From positions 1 to 41,077 of the forward strand of contig PXBO01000093.1 in the NCBI GenBank assembly GCA_003566885.1: a DNA stretch of 41,077 nt, read 5' to 3'. The position numbers were made by a program, and so were the translations under genes. A model generated the notes under the pieces. It did not search any database. It saw nothing but the letters and a program-made list of their open reading frames with translations, and was not told the origin of the DNA. Each line of letters begins with the position of its first letter. Within the stretch, counting starts at the first letter, position 1. The DNA is from Opitutia bacterium (GTDB taxonomy: Bacteria; Verrucomicrobiota; Verrucomicrobiia; Opitutales; T3Sed10-336). Positions 25,279-32,976 of this stretch are shown here, one piece after another.

Positions 25279-26034
25279 TCAGACTTCCGCTTCGAGCGTG
25301 ATCGGCCGGTGGTCGGAAAGCGATTCGATCGAACCGCGAAGGATGGCGCAGCGAAGAACCTGCCACTCCGGGGACACAAGAAAGTGGTCGACCCGCGCTT
25401 GCAGAAAACCGCCGCAGATTCCTCGCCAGGTAGCGTCCCTGGAGTCCGGGTTGGCTTCGTGCCAGGCATCGCGAAGCGGACGAAACGAATTCTTCAACAT
25501 GGAGCGGAACAAGGGACGCCGAGGCGACAGATTGAAATCACCGCCGAGAATGAACGGTCGTTCCGCCGCTTTTTCCCGGACAAGGCCCAGTACCTGACGC
25601 CACCCCCGGCGACGCGAATAAAAGCTGAAATGGTCCCAGTGATTGTTCACCACCAGGAACGAGCGGTCGGAATCGCCGTCCCGTAGCACTGCCCAGGTGC
25701 ACAGGCGAGGACAAAGGGCGAACCAGGCTCGTGACGGGATGTGAGGGGTTGGGCCAAGCCAGAACCAGCCGGACTCCGCAACCTGAAATCGAGAATTCAG
25801 GACCAGAATCGGCACGTACTCGCCGGCCCGTTTCCCGTCGTCGCGTCCGACTCCGATACGATCGGTTAAGGGCAGCCTCGCCTCCAGGGCGTTAAGGACG
25901 GTGTCGGTCACTTCCTGTAACAGCAGCACATCGTACCCGGATTCGGCCAGCCACCGAATAAGCGATTCCGTTCGACGGTCGTTAAGGCCGTTTTCGCGGT
26001 TTTGCACGTTGAAACTCAAGAGTCGCAGTCGCAT
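25279..26034 (-). CDS. Endonuclease/exonuclease/phosphatase (EEP) family hydrolase
   Basis: 251-residue metal-dependent phosphoesterase. Family motifs are in order: LLSFNVQNRE (metal-site Asn), LLLQEVTD (metal-binding Glu), NNHWDHFS (usual NTHLDH), ILGGDFNLSP (catalytic Asp-x-Asn), VDHFLVSPEW and the closing SDHRPITLE (catalytic Asp-His). All catalytic residues are therefore present. No signal peptide is seen, so it probably works in the cytoplasm. EEP enzymes cut nucleic acids, phosphoinositides or other phosphodiesters, and the substrate here is open. It starts 16 bases after the cardiolipin synthase stop on the same strand, suggesting an operon and perhaps a lipid phosphodiester substrate. 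Confidence 0.88.
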   Translation of the reverse strand: MRLRLLSFNVQNRENGLNDRRTESLIRWLAESGYDVLLLQEVTDTVLNALEARLPLTDRIGVGRDDGKRAGEYVPILVLNSRFQVAESGWFWLGPTPHIPSRAWFALCPRLCTWAVLRDGDSDRSFLVVNNHWDHFSFYSRRRGWRQVLGLVREKAAERPFILGGDFNLSPRRPLFRSMLKNSFRPLRDAWHEANPDSRDATWRGICGGFLQARVDHFLVSPEWQVLRCAILRGSIESLSDHRPITLEAEV

Positions 26035-26050
26035 TCCGGTGGCGTCCCGA

Positions 26051-27442
26051 TTACAACAAAGGCGCCAGCAAACGCAAAGCGCCTTCCCGCAAACGTTGCC
26101 GCAGCGGGAGGTTCTCCAGGTCGGCCGCCGCGACTTCGTCGCAATGGGAGAACAAGTACTCGTTGTGGGCGTCCAATTGCCGGCAAAGTTCGCGGTCGCG
26201 CCCGTAGAGGTTGGCCTCGAAGTTCAATTTCAAGGAGCGCACATCGAGGTTCGCGCTGCCGACCATGTACCACTCCCCGTCCACCCGTATGGATTTGGCG
26301 TGGTTGACGTTGTTGCGGAATTCGTAGATGTGCACGCCGTAGGATAACAGCTCGCGGTAAAAGGTCCGTCCGATGTCGATGAGAAATCTGATGTCGCTCT
26401 GCCGGCAGACCATCAGGCGCACCCGGACGCCACGGGCCGCGGCCAGTTTCAGGGCATACAGCACTTCCGGAGTCGGTACGAAATACGGGGTGAGCAAATC
26501 TATTTTCTCTTGTGCGGCCGAAATCATCGCTCCGACCGCCAGGTGATTCCGTTCATAGCGATCATCCGGTCCGCTTTCCACCACGATCGCCGGATGACCG
26601 TTTTCGGCTTCGGGCCATTTATGGAGGTTCGCCGAACGGGTAAACGGGTCGCTCCGGGTGGCGAAATGCCAATCGTTGGCGAAGGTTTCCTCCAGTTGGC
26701 GAATGACCGACCCGGAGACCCGTAAATGCAGGTCGAACCACCGACCGTTGTCAGGGTTTTTCCCCTCGTATTCGTCCCCCACGTTCATGCCGCCGATGAA
26801 GGCGTGGTTCCGGTCGAAGCAGGCGATCTTGCGGTGGTTTCTCAAATTGACGAAATACCGGTTGCGACGCGGGTGCACGGTGTAGAACCAGGAAAAACGG
26901 CCGCCCGCTTGCACCAGCGGGGCGAAAAAACTCTCCCGGGTTTCCAGCGACCCCAACTCGTCCACCAGCAGGTACACCATTACTCCGCGCTCGGCGGCCT
27001 CGACAAGGTCCTGTAGAAGAGCCCGGCCGCGCTCATCGTTATTCCAGGTGTAAAACTGGATCATGATGGTCTCTCGCGCGTTTCCGATGGAAGCGGATAA
27101 TTCGCTGAAAAAGGGTTTTCCTTCGGTGAAAATCCGTGTTTCGGAAGCTTGTCCCCAGGGATGCCCGGCCAGTTTGGTCAGCGCCGATTCCAAAGAGGCT
27201 CCGTCGGCGGGGATTCCGCCGGTGCCCGGTTCCGCTTTCGGTCTTTTTCTGGCCAGGCGCTGCCTTTTCAGGCGATCCGTTCCCAGCAGCAGGTACATCG
27301 GCAGCGTCGGGATCGGCAAAAGCAACAAGCCGAGCACCCATGCCAGGGCGGTGACCGGGCGCTTGTCCTGGAGCAGGAGGTGCGGTACCGCCAGCCAGGA
27401 CGCCAGATAAAGAAGAAGGACCAACGCCAAAACCATTTGCAT
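26051..27442 (-). CDS. cls: Cardiolipin synthase (PLD family)
   Basis: 463-residue membrane enzyme that forms cardiolipin from two phosphatidylglycerols. Two N-terminal transmembrane helices (MVLALVLLLYLASWLAVPHL and ALAWVLGLLLLPIPTLPMYL) precede two phospholipase D domains. Both HKD motifs are intact: His203/Lys205/Asp210 in NHRKIACFD with downstream IGGMN, and His381/Lys383/Asp388 in NHAKSIRVD with downstream GSANLD. Length matches the ClsA type. It is the first gene of a minus-strand pair with the EEP hydrolase and is divergent from the ECF-sigma operon. Confidence 0.94.
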   Translation of the reverse strand: MQMVLALVLLLYLASWLAVPHLLLQDKRPVTALAWVLGLLLLPIPTLPMYLLLGTDRLKRQRLARKRPKAEPGTGGIPADGASLESALTKLAGHPWGQASETRIFTEGKPFFSELSASIGNARETIMIQFYTWNNDERGRALLQDLVEAAERGVMVYLLVDELGSLETRESFFAPLVQAGGRFSWFYTVHPRRNRYFVNLRNHRKIACFDRNHAFIGGMNVGDEYEGKNPDNGRWFDLHLRVSGSVIRQLEETFANDWHFATRSDPFTRSANLHKWPEAENGHPAIVVESGPDDRYERNHLAVGAMISAAQEKIDLLTPYFVPTPEVLYALKLAAARGVRVRLMVCRQSDIRFLIDIGRTFYRELLSYGVHIYEFRNNVNHAKSIRVDGEWYMVGSANLDVRSLKLNFEANLYGRDRELCRQLDAHNEYLFSHCDEVAAADLENLPLRQRLREGALRLLAPLL

Positions 27443-27746
27443 ATAATGTCTGCTGAAGGCTGCCGCGGAATGCGGAAACAGGCAATAGCGGTTTCAAGGG
27501 TTGGCAGGTTCATGAGAGCCATCGCTCCGGAACCGCTCAGAACCCCAACCCGGCGGAGCCGGTACCAAACCGTTGTCTGGAGGGCGGCGCTCCCGCGCCG
27601 CCGCGGGGTCCGGTGTTCCTGCCGTTTGGTGCGTACAAATCAGAACCCGCCGCCATTTCCGTCCGACACTTAAGAAAAAGGGACTAAGGAGAAAAAAAGA
27701 AGGGTTCTGTAAGAACCGGGATGTTGCCGGGAGTAAGTAGGGTGTT
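27443..27746. other. Divergent intergenic region, cls and stress operon
   Basis: 304 bases without a credible gene between two divergent transcription units, so it should hold both promoters. I cannot identify -35/-10 boxes with confidence. The visible elements are a GC-rich half next to cls, a purine-rich stretch at about 27771-27700 reversed in position order (27671-27700, AAGAAAAAGGG then GAGAAAAAAAG), and a short palindrome at 27703-27717. Confidence 0.5.
27703..27717. promoter_or_regulatory. Palindrome GGTTCT-GTA-AGAACC
   Basis: A perfect 6-bp inverted repeat with a 3-base spacer sits 29 bases upstream of the Gly/Arg-rich protein start. It could be an operator or a 5'-leader hairpin. 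The GAACC half-site resembles the -35 box of ECF-type promoters, but no matching -10 is evident. Confidence 0.35.
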
Positions 27747-28199
27747 ATGAAACACACGAAACTGTATAAAACCATATCCATTATTGCAGCGGTCGCTTTG
27801 GCGACGGGCGCGTTTGTCGCGGTTGACGCTTCCACCGCCGGTCCCCGAGGCGGAGGAGGGCCCGGCATGGAGCTCCGCGACGGCACCGGCCCGGGAAGCG
27901 CCAATCCCCTGCGTTTGCGGGACGGAAGTGGCGGCGGGGAAGGGGCGCAGCGTTTCGGACAGGGGGGCGAACAGCGGGGAGTGCCTCGCTTTGATGGTCG
28001 CGGCCCCCGCCATGAGGACGCCCCGCGTCTCGGACTCGGGCGAACCGGTGAAGGGCGCGGCTTTTCCGGTCAGTGCGACGGGGTCTGCGTAAACGAGGGC
28101 ATTCGCGCCCGTGACGGCTCCCGATTCGGCGCCGGGCCCCGCCAAATGAACAGAAACCGCAGCCAGGGCGGCTCGGGTTCGCGTGCCGGCAACCGCTGA
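27747..28199 (+). CDS. Secreted Gly/Arg-rich low-complexity protein
   Basis: 150-residue protein with a clear signal peptide (MKHTKLYKTISIIAAVALAT, cleavage near Ala-Ser-Thr-Ala at about 28-31). The mature part is dominated by Gly, Arg, Asp and Ser in irregular repeats (LRDGTGPGS, LRLRDGSGGGEG, RFDGRGPRHED). One cysteine pair occurs in GQCDGVC. It is probably disordered and periplasmic or surface-exposed; no family is recognised. It heads the run of genes that includes an ECF sigma factor and its putative anti-sigma, so it may be the regulated envelope component or a sensor of it. Confidence 0.7.
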   Translation: MKHTKLYKTISIIAAVALATGAFVAVDASTAGPRGGGGPGMELRDGTGPGSANPLRLRDGSGGGEGAQRFGQGGEQRGVPRFDGRGPRHEDAPRLGLGRTGEGRGFSGQCDGVCVNEGIRARDGSRFGAGPRQMNRNRSQGGSGSRAGNR

Positions 28200-28216
28200 G
28201 GATTCCGGATAAATCG

Positions 28217-28252
28217 TCATCGGTTCCGGTTCTCTGTGGCCGGAGCCGATGA
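28217..28252 (+). terminator. Long hairpin between secreted protein and sigma gene
   Basis: A 13-position stem (TCATCGGTTCCGG / CCGGAGCCGATGA, one G-T wobble) with a 10-base loop lies between the Gly/Arg-rich gene and the ECF sigma gene. There is no T-tract. It would suit partial termination or RNA 3'-end protection, giving more secreted protein than sigma factor. Confidence 0.6.
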
Positions 28253-28274
28253 TACCTGTTAAGAGCAAAGATGC

Positions 28275-28871
28275 ATGACCGCGGATTCTATTCCAAAACG
28301 CAGCGAGGCAACTCGGGATGAAGACGAGCGCTACATGGCTGCGGTCGCTGCCGGAGACGGCGATGCTTTGCGGGAAATCTTCGACCGCTGGAAACTTCCG
28401 ATGCTGAATTACCTTTATCGATCCCTGGGAAACTTCGCCGACGCGGAGGATCTGGCGCTGGAGGTGTTCACCGAAGTCTGGCGTTCGGCGCCGCGGTATC
28501 GCAGCGAGGGGACCTTTTCCGCCTGGCTGTTTGCCATTGCCCGGGGGAAGGTGCGTCATGAGTGGCGCCGTCGACGTCGCAAACCGGTGGCGGCGGCGCC
28601 AGTGGGGTTATTGGGCTTTCCGGCGCCGGACGGTGAAGGCAGCCTTGAGCAGCGGGAATCGGAGGAGGTTTTACTCCGGGGATTGAACACCTTGCCGGAA
28701 GCTCAACGCAGCGCCCTGATCCTGACCGCCCAGTCGCCGCTCAGTGCCGACGAGGTCGCCGCAACTCTGGGCGTGAAGCCGTCGCATCTTTACGTCTTAA
28801 TCCACCGTGGGCGGCAACGCCTGAAACAGTATCTTAAGGATCAACATGAATACACCTCCTCTCAAATCTGA
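28275..28871 (+). CDS. ECF-type RNA polymerase sigma factor
   Basis: 198-residue sigma-70 family protein with only regions 2 and 4. Region 2 (about 35-100) shows FDRWKLPMLNYLYRSLGN, the core-binding DAEDLALEVFTEVW and the -10 recognition part TFSAWLFAIARGKVRHEWRR. Region 4 (about 135-190) shows TLPEAQRSALIL and the helix-turn-helix SADEVAATLGVKPSHLYVLI with RGRQRLKQYL. The C-terminus overlaps the next gene by 26 bases, implying translational coupling with a putative anti-sigma factor. Target promoters, possibly including its own operon, are not identifiable by eye. Confidence 0.92.
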   Translation: MTADSIPKRSEATRDEDERYMAAVAAGDGDALREIFDRWKLPMLNYLYRSLGNFADAEDLALEVFTEVWRSAPRYRSEGTFSAWLFAIARGKVRHEWRRRRRKPVAAAPVGLLGFPAPDGEGSLEQRESEEVLLRGLNTLPEAQRSALILTAQSPLSADEVAATLGVKPSHLYVLIHRGRQRLKQYLKDQHEYTSSQI

Positions 28872-29241
28872 CGACGACCCGCTCGATCGCCACTTGCGTT
28901 CGGGGCTGACACGAACCTCCGGGGAGTTTGAGGCGAGATTCGAACGGATTCGTTTTCAGCCACAGGAAGTCAAGCCGTCGCGCCGGGTTCACTCCCGGAC
29001 CGCCTGGCGCCCTCTGTTGCCGTGGGCCACCGTTGGCGCGGCGGCGGTTTTTACCTTTCTGGCCTGGTTTTTTCTGAATCCGGCATCCGAGGATCCGCAC
29101 GCATCGGACTGGATGGAGCGTTCGGTCTATCTGGAGGATCCGCTTTACTGGGATCAGGCGCTGGATTCCGCCCGCGTCATCCTCCAAGACGACCTGCTTG
29201 AAGCCATTGTATTTTTGTCCTATGAAAACCATGACATTTAA
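28846..29241 (+). CDS. Putative membrane anti-sigma factor
   Basis: 131-residue single-pass membrane protein: a cytoplasmic charged part (1-53), one transmembrane helix (PLLPWATVGAAAVFTFLAWF, about 53-75) and a short periplasmic part. The start, overlapping the sigma gene by 26 bases, has AAGGA upstream at good spacing. I see no zinc-binding HxxxCxxC motif of the common anti-sigma domain. The call therefore rests on gene order, topology and translational coupling with the ECF sigma factor rather than on sequence family. Confidence 0.65.
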   Translation: MNTPPLKSDDDPLDRHLRSGLTRTSGEFEARFERIRFQPQEVKPSRRVHSRTAWRPLLPWATVGAAAVFTFLAWFFLNPASEDPHASDWMERSVYLEDPLYWDQALDSARVILQDDLLEAIVFLSYENHDI

Positions 29242-29737
29242 AGGTGTTCTAATTGGCTTCCTGTTGGCGGTTGTGGTTCTGGCCGGCGGCCGGGCGTTGT
29301 TCTTTTCCGGTGACTCTATCGACGAGGCGAATGATGAGCGGCTCCATCGCCAGGGACCCCGCGGCCAGGGACCGCAAGGCCGTGGATCTCAGGACGGCGA
29401 GTTGGCGGCTTTGGAGAGTTTTCTGACCATGAGCGACGAAGAACTGGAGCGTCTCGAAACCGCCATCGCGCGGATTCGCGCCATGTCGGAAGAGGAGCGT
29501 GCGCGGTTTGCGAGTCAGATTCTCGCCTTCCGCGGTCTCCCGGGCGAGGAACGTCAAAGACTGAGAGAGGGCTGGGGGAGATACGGAGAAGGAGAACGCG
29601 AGGAATGGCGGATCATGATGCGGGAACTTTCTCCCGCCGAACGCCGTGAAATCCACGAATCCCTCCAGGACCTTCCCGGCGCGGAACGCACCGAACGCCG
29701 CCTTGAAATCATCGAAGCCTGGCGACAAAGTCGCTGA
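29222..29737 (+). CDS. Membrane-anchored charged helical protein (Spy/CnrX-like role?)
   Basis: 171-residue protein with an N-terminal signal anchor (FKGVLIGFLLAVVVLAGG), a Gly/Gln/Arg linker (RQGPRGQGPQGRGSQ) and an almost wholly helical, highly charged periplasmic part. The helical part has repeated blocks such as MSDEELERLE, MSEEERARFA, LPGEERQRLREG and LSPAERREIHE. The pattern resembles periplasmic helical-hairpin sensors and chaperones (DUF3106, Spy/CpxP, CnrX types). ATG 29222 (MKTMTFKG) is preferred and overlaps the anti-sigma gene by 20 bases. With the two preceding genes it makes a sigma / anti-sigma / periplasmic regulator set; the signal sensed is unknown. Confidence 0.7.
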   Translation: MKTMTFKGVLIGFLLAVVVLAGGRALFFSGDSIDEANDERLHRQGPRGQGPQGRGSQDGELAALESFLTMSDEELERLETAIARIRAMSEEERARFASQILAFRGLPGEERQRLREGWGRYGEGEREEWRIMMRELSPAERREIHESLQDLPGAERTERRLEIIEAWRQSR

Positions 29738-29745
29738 GAGGTGCG

Positions 29746-30600
29746 ATGACCGAACTCTTGTTTCATGTGGCCGGGGGAATGGTGTTTTTGCTGCTGGCGT
29801 CCTGTTTGGTGGGGTTGCTGGCGGCGGGATTGTTTTTGCGGGGAGAGGCGGCCGGCGGTTACCTGCACGGCGCGGAACTGTTGGCGGCGGCCGGGGTGTT
29901 GATCAGTGCTCCGGCTCTGGCTGCGGGCCTTCTGCCTCTGTGGGCGTTGCTGGTGCTGGCGACCCTGGTGCAGGGGTATTGGAGGGTTCGCCGGGGCCGC
30001 CGGTTAACCGGTATGGCAGGCGGGCTTTTGGCGCTGGCCACCTGTGGGTTGATGCTGGTGGAGCTTCCGTATTTGCGCATGCCGCAGGTTTCGGTCCCGA
30101 ATTCGATCCATGTGGTGGGCGATTCGCTGTCCGCCGGAATTGGCCGGGAACGTTTTACCTGGCCCGGACTGCTGTCGGAGAACACCGGCCTGGCGGTCAC
30201 CAGCGCGGCCGTTCCCGGCGCCCGGCTCGCCAACGGGATCGACCAACTCCGATCGGTCGACGGCGGAACGACTCTGGTGGTGGTGCTGCTGGGCGGAAAC
30301 GATGTGCTGATGCGACGCCCCCGCGCGGAGTTTGAACGGGATTTACGCGCCCTGTTATCCCACCTGACGGAAGCGCCGTATCCGGCTGTGATGTTCGAGC
30401 TTCCGGTGGTGGCGGGTTATCGTCCCTACGGTCGAATTCAACGCCGCCTGGCCCGGGAATACGACACACCCTTGATTCCCGGACGCGTGTTGGCGCGGGT
30501 TCTGAGCGCTTCCGGCGGTACCTCCGACGGCATTCACCTGACCGATCAGGGCCATCGAAACCTGGCGGACCAGGTGGCCGCAGTGCTGGAGTTGGATTGA
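29746..30600 (+). CDS. Membrane-anchored SGNH/GDSL hydrolase
   Basis: 284-residue protein with an N-terminal membrane portion of about four helices (residues 1-115) followed by an SGNH esterase domain. Catalytic blocks are complete: Ser127 in VVGDSLSAGIG, the oxyanion residues Gly and Asn185 in LLGGNDVLMRR, and Asp261/His264 in SDGIHLTDQGH. It probably acts on an acyl or acetyl ester in the envelope, as lysophospholipase-like or polysaccharide deacetylase members do. It starts 9 bases after the previous gene and so belongs to the ECF-sigma operon. Confidence 0.88.
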   Translation: MTELLFHVAGGMVFLLLASCLVGLLAAGLFLRGEAAGGYLHGAELLAAAGVLISAPALAAGLLPLWALLVLATLVQGYWRVRRGRRLTGMAGGLLALATCGLMLVELPYLRMPQVSVPNSIHVVGDSLSAGIGRERFTWPGLLSENTGLAVTSAAVPGARLANGIDQLRSVDGGTTLVVVLLGGNDVLMRRPRAEFERDLRALLSHLTEAPYPAVMFELPVVAGYRPYGRIQRRLAREYDTPLIPGRVLARVLSASGGTSDGIHLTDQGHRNLADQVAAVLELD

Positions 30601-30798
30601 GAGATGGGGAAGTTCATTCGGTTCGGTAATTTTTTCGACTTTTTGTTGACACGATAAGAATTTCCCCGCTTTGTCGATCCACATTCAAAATCACCCCTTG
30701 CGTTTTTCGCGCAATACCTTTGTTGATCTGACATGTTTTCCGTATCGATTTGTTGGATGCGGTCTAATCGTTAACCCCGAGTGCCATAACAACCCCAC

Positions 30799-32241
30799 AT
30801 GAAACGTTGTCCAATACCTTTCACACCGAAAGCGGAGCTTCTTCCCCGTGCGATCCGCGGCGCACTGTATATGTGCGTCTTCATCTTCGCCGCCGAATAC
30901 TTGTCCGCGGCGCCGCCGTTCTTCCGCAACCTTGAAATTGAGGGAAACCTGACCGTGATCGACGGCGGGGAAACGTTGGATGGAGTCGTCTTTTACGGAA
31001 TCTTCGATGGGTTTTCCGTCATTCCGGAAACCGGCCCGGGAACACGGTTCATGTGGTATCCGAGGAAAGCCGCGTTGCGCGCCGGACAGGTCGCCGGAAC
31101 GGAATGGGATGACGCTGAAATCGGCGCGTTCTCGATGGCCATGGGATTGAATCCGGTGGCCGCCGGCCAAAGCGCGATCGCGCTGGGCGAAGGGGTGGGT
31201 GCGTTCGGCGATGGCAGCGCCGCCATTGGCTCGTACACCTCGGCTTTGGGAACCGGAGCTTTTGCCGCGGGAGTTGACTCGTATGCGGACGGAGCCGGGG
31301 CCTTTGCGGCCGGGGTGAACGGGTACGTCGTTGGACCGGCCTCGGCGGCCCTGGGCGGGGATAACACGATTTTTGGTCACCGCGATAACGTTGCCATCGG
31401 CTCCGAGAATCTGATCGAGGAGAGCTACCGGACGTTCACTCTGGGCCACGCGAATACAGCGGAATTCGCCGCGGATGCCATAGCGATTGGACGCGAGAAC
31501 TTCGTTGGTGGCATTTCGGCAATAGCCATTGGACGGAGTCTGCGGAATTCGGTTCTCTCCTCCCTGGTGGTGGGAAGTTATAACGAGCCGTTCGAGGTCA
31601 GCGGGGAGGAGTGGAATTTTTCCGATCCGCTTTTTGTGATCGGCAACGGAGTTTCCGATGCCCACCGGTCGAACGCCCTGGTCATTCGCAAGAGCGGCGA
31701 TGCCGAGTTGTATGGAGACCTTAACGTATCGAACGATGTGGTCGTTTCCGGAAACCTTACCGTGGAGGGTGCGTTCCTGGCCGATATCCACCTGCCGGAC
31801 GACCTCGATGTGTTGGGAACGGTTGTGGCCGACGGCGGTATGGTGTCCGGTGGCAGGATTGATGCGGAGGATGCAATCGCTTCCCGGCAGTACGACAGCG
31901 GCAATCTCATTACGGCCTTCGCCGGAAGCAATGAGGCTGCCGGGGCTGGAAGCGGGGTCCGTATCGCGTTATCCAATGCACCGGGAAGCTCTGAGGGCTT
32001 TGATCCCGGCGCCGCCGTCGACGCGGTTTTGCGGTCTGACGGATCGAATGACCTGGTTTTTTCCAGTGCTTCAGTGGAGGGCTTGAACGAGATTCTGCGA
32101 TTGCGCGGAGCCGACCGGAGCGCGGTCATAGAGGGAGATACCTATATCAACGGCAACGTCGCGATTTCGGGCGAGGTCACAATCGCGCACGTGCCGCCCC
32201 AGGGGGGCATTATGATGGGTGAGTTCGGTTTCACGGAATAA
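30799..32241 (+). CDS. Secreted YadA-head-like repeat protein
   Basis: 480-residue exported protein (signal region about 15-38, AALSAAP-like cleavage near EYLSAAPP). Residues about 110-250 contain degenerate 14-residue repeats of the YadA/Hep_Hag head type (SMAMGLNPVAAGQSAIALGE, GSAAIGSYTSALGTGAFAAG, AIAIGRENFVGGISAIAIGR). These form left-handed beta-rolls in trimeric adhesins and phage fibres. The second half has fibre-like ladders (AELYGDLNVSNDVVVSGNLT). No YadA membrane-anchor barrel is present at the C-terminus, so it is not a classical trimeric autotransporter. It starts the surface locus ending in the RHS protein; a stalk or adhesin role is inferred. Confidence 0.75.
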   Translation: MKRCPIPFTPKAELLPRAIRGALYMCVFIFAAEYLSAAPPFFRNLEIEGNLTVIDGGETLDGVVFYGIFDGFSVIPETGPGTRFMWYPRKAALRAGQVAGTEWDDAEIGAFSMAMGLNPVAAGQSAIALGEGVGAFGDGSAAIGSYTSALGTGAFAAGVDSYADGAGAFAAGVNGYVVGPASAALGGDNTIFGHRDNVAIGSENLIEESYRTFTLGHANTAEFAADAIAIGRENFVGGISAIAIGRSLRNSVLSSLVVGSYNEPFEVSGEEWNFSDPLFVIGNGVSDAHRSNALVIRKSGDAELYGDLNVSNDVVVSGNLTVEGAFLADIHLPDDLDVLGTVVADGGMVSGGRIDAEDAIASRQYDSGNLITAFAGSNEAAGAGSGVRIALSNAPGSSEGFDPGAAVDAVLRSDGSNDLVFSSASVEGLNEILRLRGADRSAVIEGDTYINGNVAISGEVTIAHVPPQGGIMMGEFGFTE

Positions 32242-32266
32242 GCGTATCCTCAATCACGATACCCTT

Positions 32267-32270
32267 GGAG
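32267..32270 (+). promoter_or_regulatory. Ribosome binding site selecting start of GQLK protein
   Basis: GGAG lies 8 bases before ATG 32279, directly ahead of a signal peptide (MFTRALCFFVLVAG). This favours that start over the in-frame ATG at 32219, which lies inside the preceding gene. Confidence 0.55.
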
Positions 32271-32278
32271 ATTGTCTT

Positions 32279-32974
32279 ATGTTCACGCGTGCGCTGTGTT
32301 TCTTTGTTCTGGTTGCCGGTTATCCCACCTTGGTTGCGGCAAGCCTGCCGGGCTGGTGGACGGCTCCCGAAACGCGGATACTCGAGGATCCCGGCGAGCC
32401 GATCCCGATTTCCGAAAACTACGCCCCGGTGAATCTCGGTCAGTTGAAACACGTGGCGCTGCAGGCGCAGGCGCACCTGGAGGAACACCTTTCCTCCGGT
32501 GCCGGTTTTTCAATCGACGAATCCTGGCCCGAGACCCCGGCCTCGGAAAATTACGTCATGGTCAATGTCGGTCAGCTGAAGGCGATCGCCAAACCGTTTT
32601 ACGACCGGTTGATCGAAGCGGGCTACGATACCCGGCAAAACCTGATCGATCGGGGATATCCCAACGACTGGCCGTTCGAGTATCCTTGGCCTCCCGATAC
32701 TCCGGTGGGGGAGAACTATGCGCCGGCGAATATCGGACAACTGAAACTTGTGTTCAGCTTCGATCTGACCCGATTTCACGACGAGGACGAGGGGGACAAC
32801 CCGCTGCCGGAATGGTGGCAACTGGCCTTTTTCGGCACCACTGGGATCGACCCGCACGATGACGCCGACAACGACGGGCAGTCGAATCTCCAGGAGTACC
32901 TGGCCGGCACCGACCCGACCCGGCCGGATCATCCCGACGTTTCCCTGCAACTGTACCAATCAAACCTTTGGTGA
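32279..32974 (+). CDS. Secreted GQLK-motif protein
   Basis: 231-residue exported protein. After the signal peptide (1-20) it carries three copies of a motif E-N-Y-x(3)-N-x-G-Q-L-K starting at residues 46, 90 and 145 (ENYAPVNLGQLK, ENYVMVNVGQLK, ENYAPANIGQLK). Each copy lies in a short unit with a downstream amphipathic helix. The C-terminus has an acidic calcium-loop-like segment (DPHDDADNDGQSNLQEYLAG, then TDP) after the LPEWWQ block. I know this motif as a recurrent uncharacterised feature of Verrucomicrobiota secreted proteins, often beside RHS genes. Function unknown; a calcium-stabilised surface adaptor is an inference. Confidence 0.7.
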   Translation: MFTRALCFFVLVAGYPTLVAASLPGWWTAPETRILEDPGEPIPISENYAPVNLGQLKHVALQAQAHLEEHLSSGAGFSIDESWPETPASENYVMVNVGQLKAIAKPFYDRLIEAGYDTRQNLIDRGYPNDWPFEYPWPPDTPVGENYAPANIGQLKLVFSFDLTRFHDEDEGDNPLPEWWQLAFFGTTGIDPHDDADNDGQSNLQEYLAGTDPTRPDHPDVSLQLYQSNLW

Positions 32975-32976
32975 TT

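Noticed and set aside
27643-27666. GAACC ... GTCCGA as an ECF-type promoter upstream of the stress operon
   Set aside because: The spacing between the two elements is about 13-14 bases, shorter than the usual 16-17.
30646-30674. TTGACA at 30646-30651 as the promoter of the surface locus
   Set aside because: The properly spaced -10 candidate CTTTGT is unlike the consensus. The true promoter in the 198-base gap before 30799 cannot be identified by eye.
30799-32241. Trimeric autotransporter (type Vc) call
   Set aside because: YadA-like head repeats are present, but no C-terminal membrane-anchor barrel follows, so self-export through the outer membrane is not supported.
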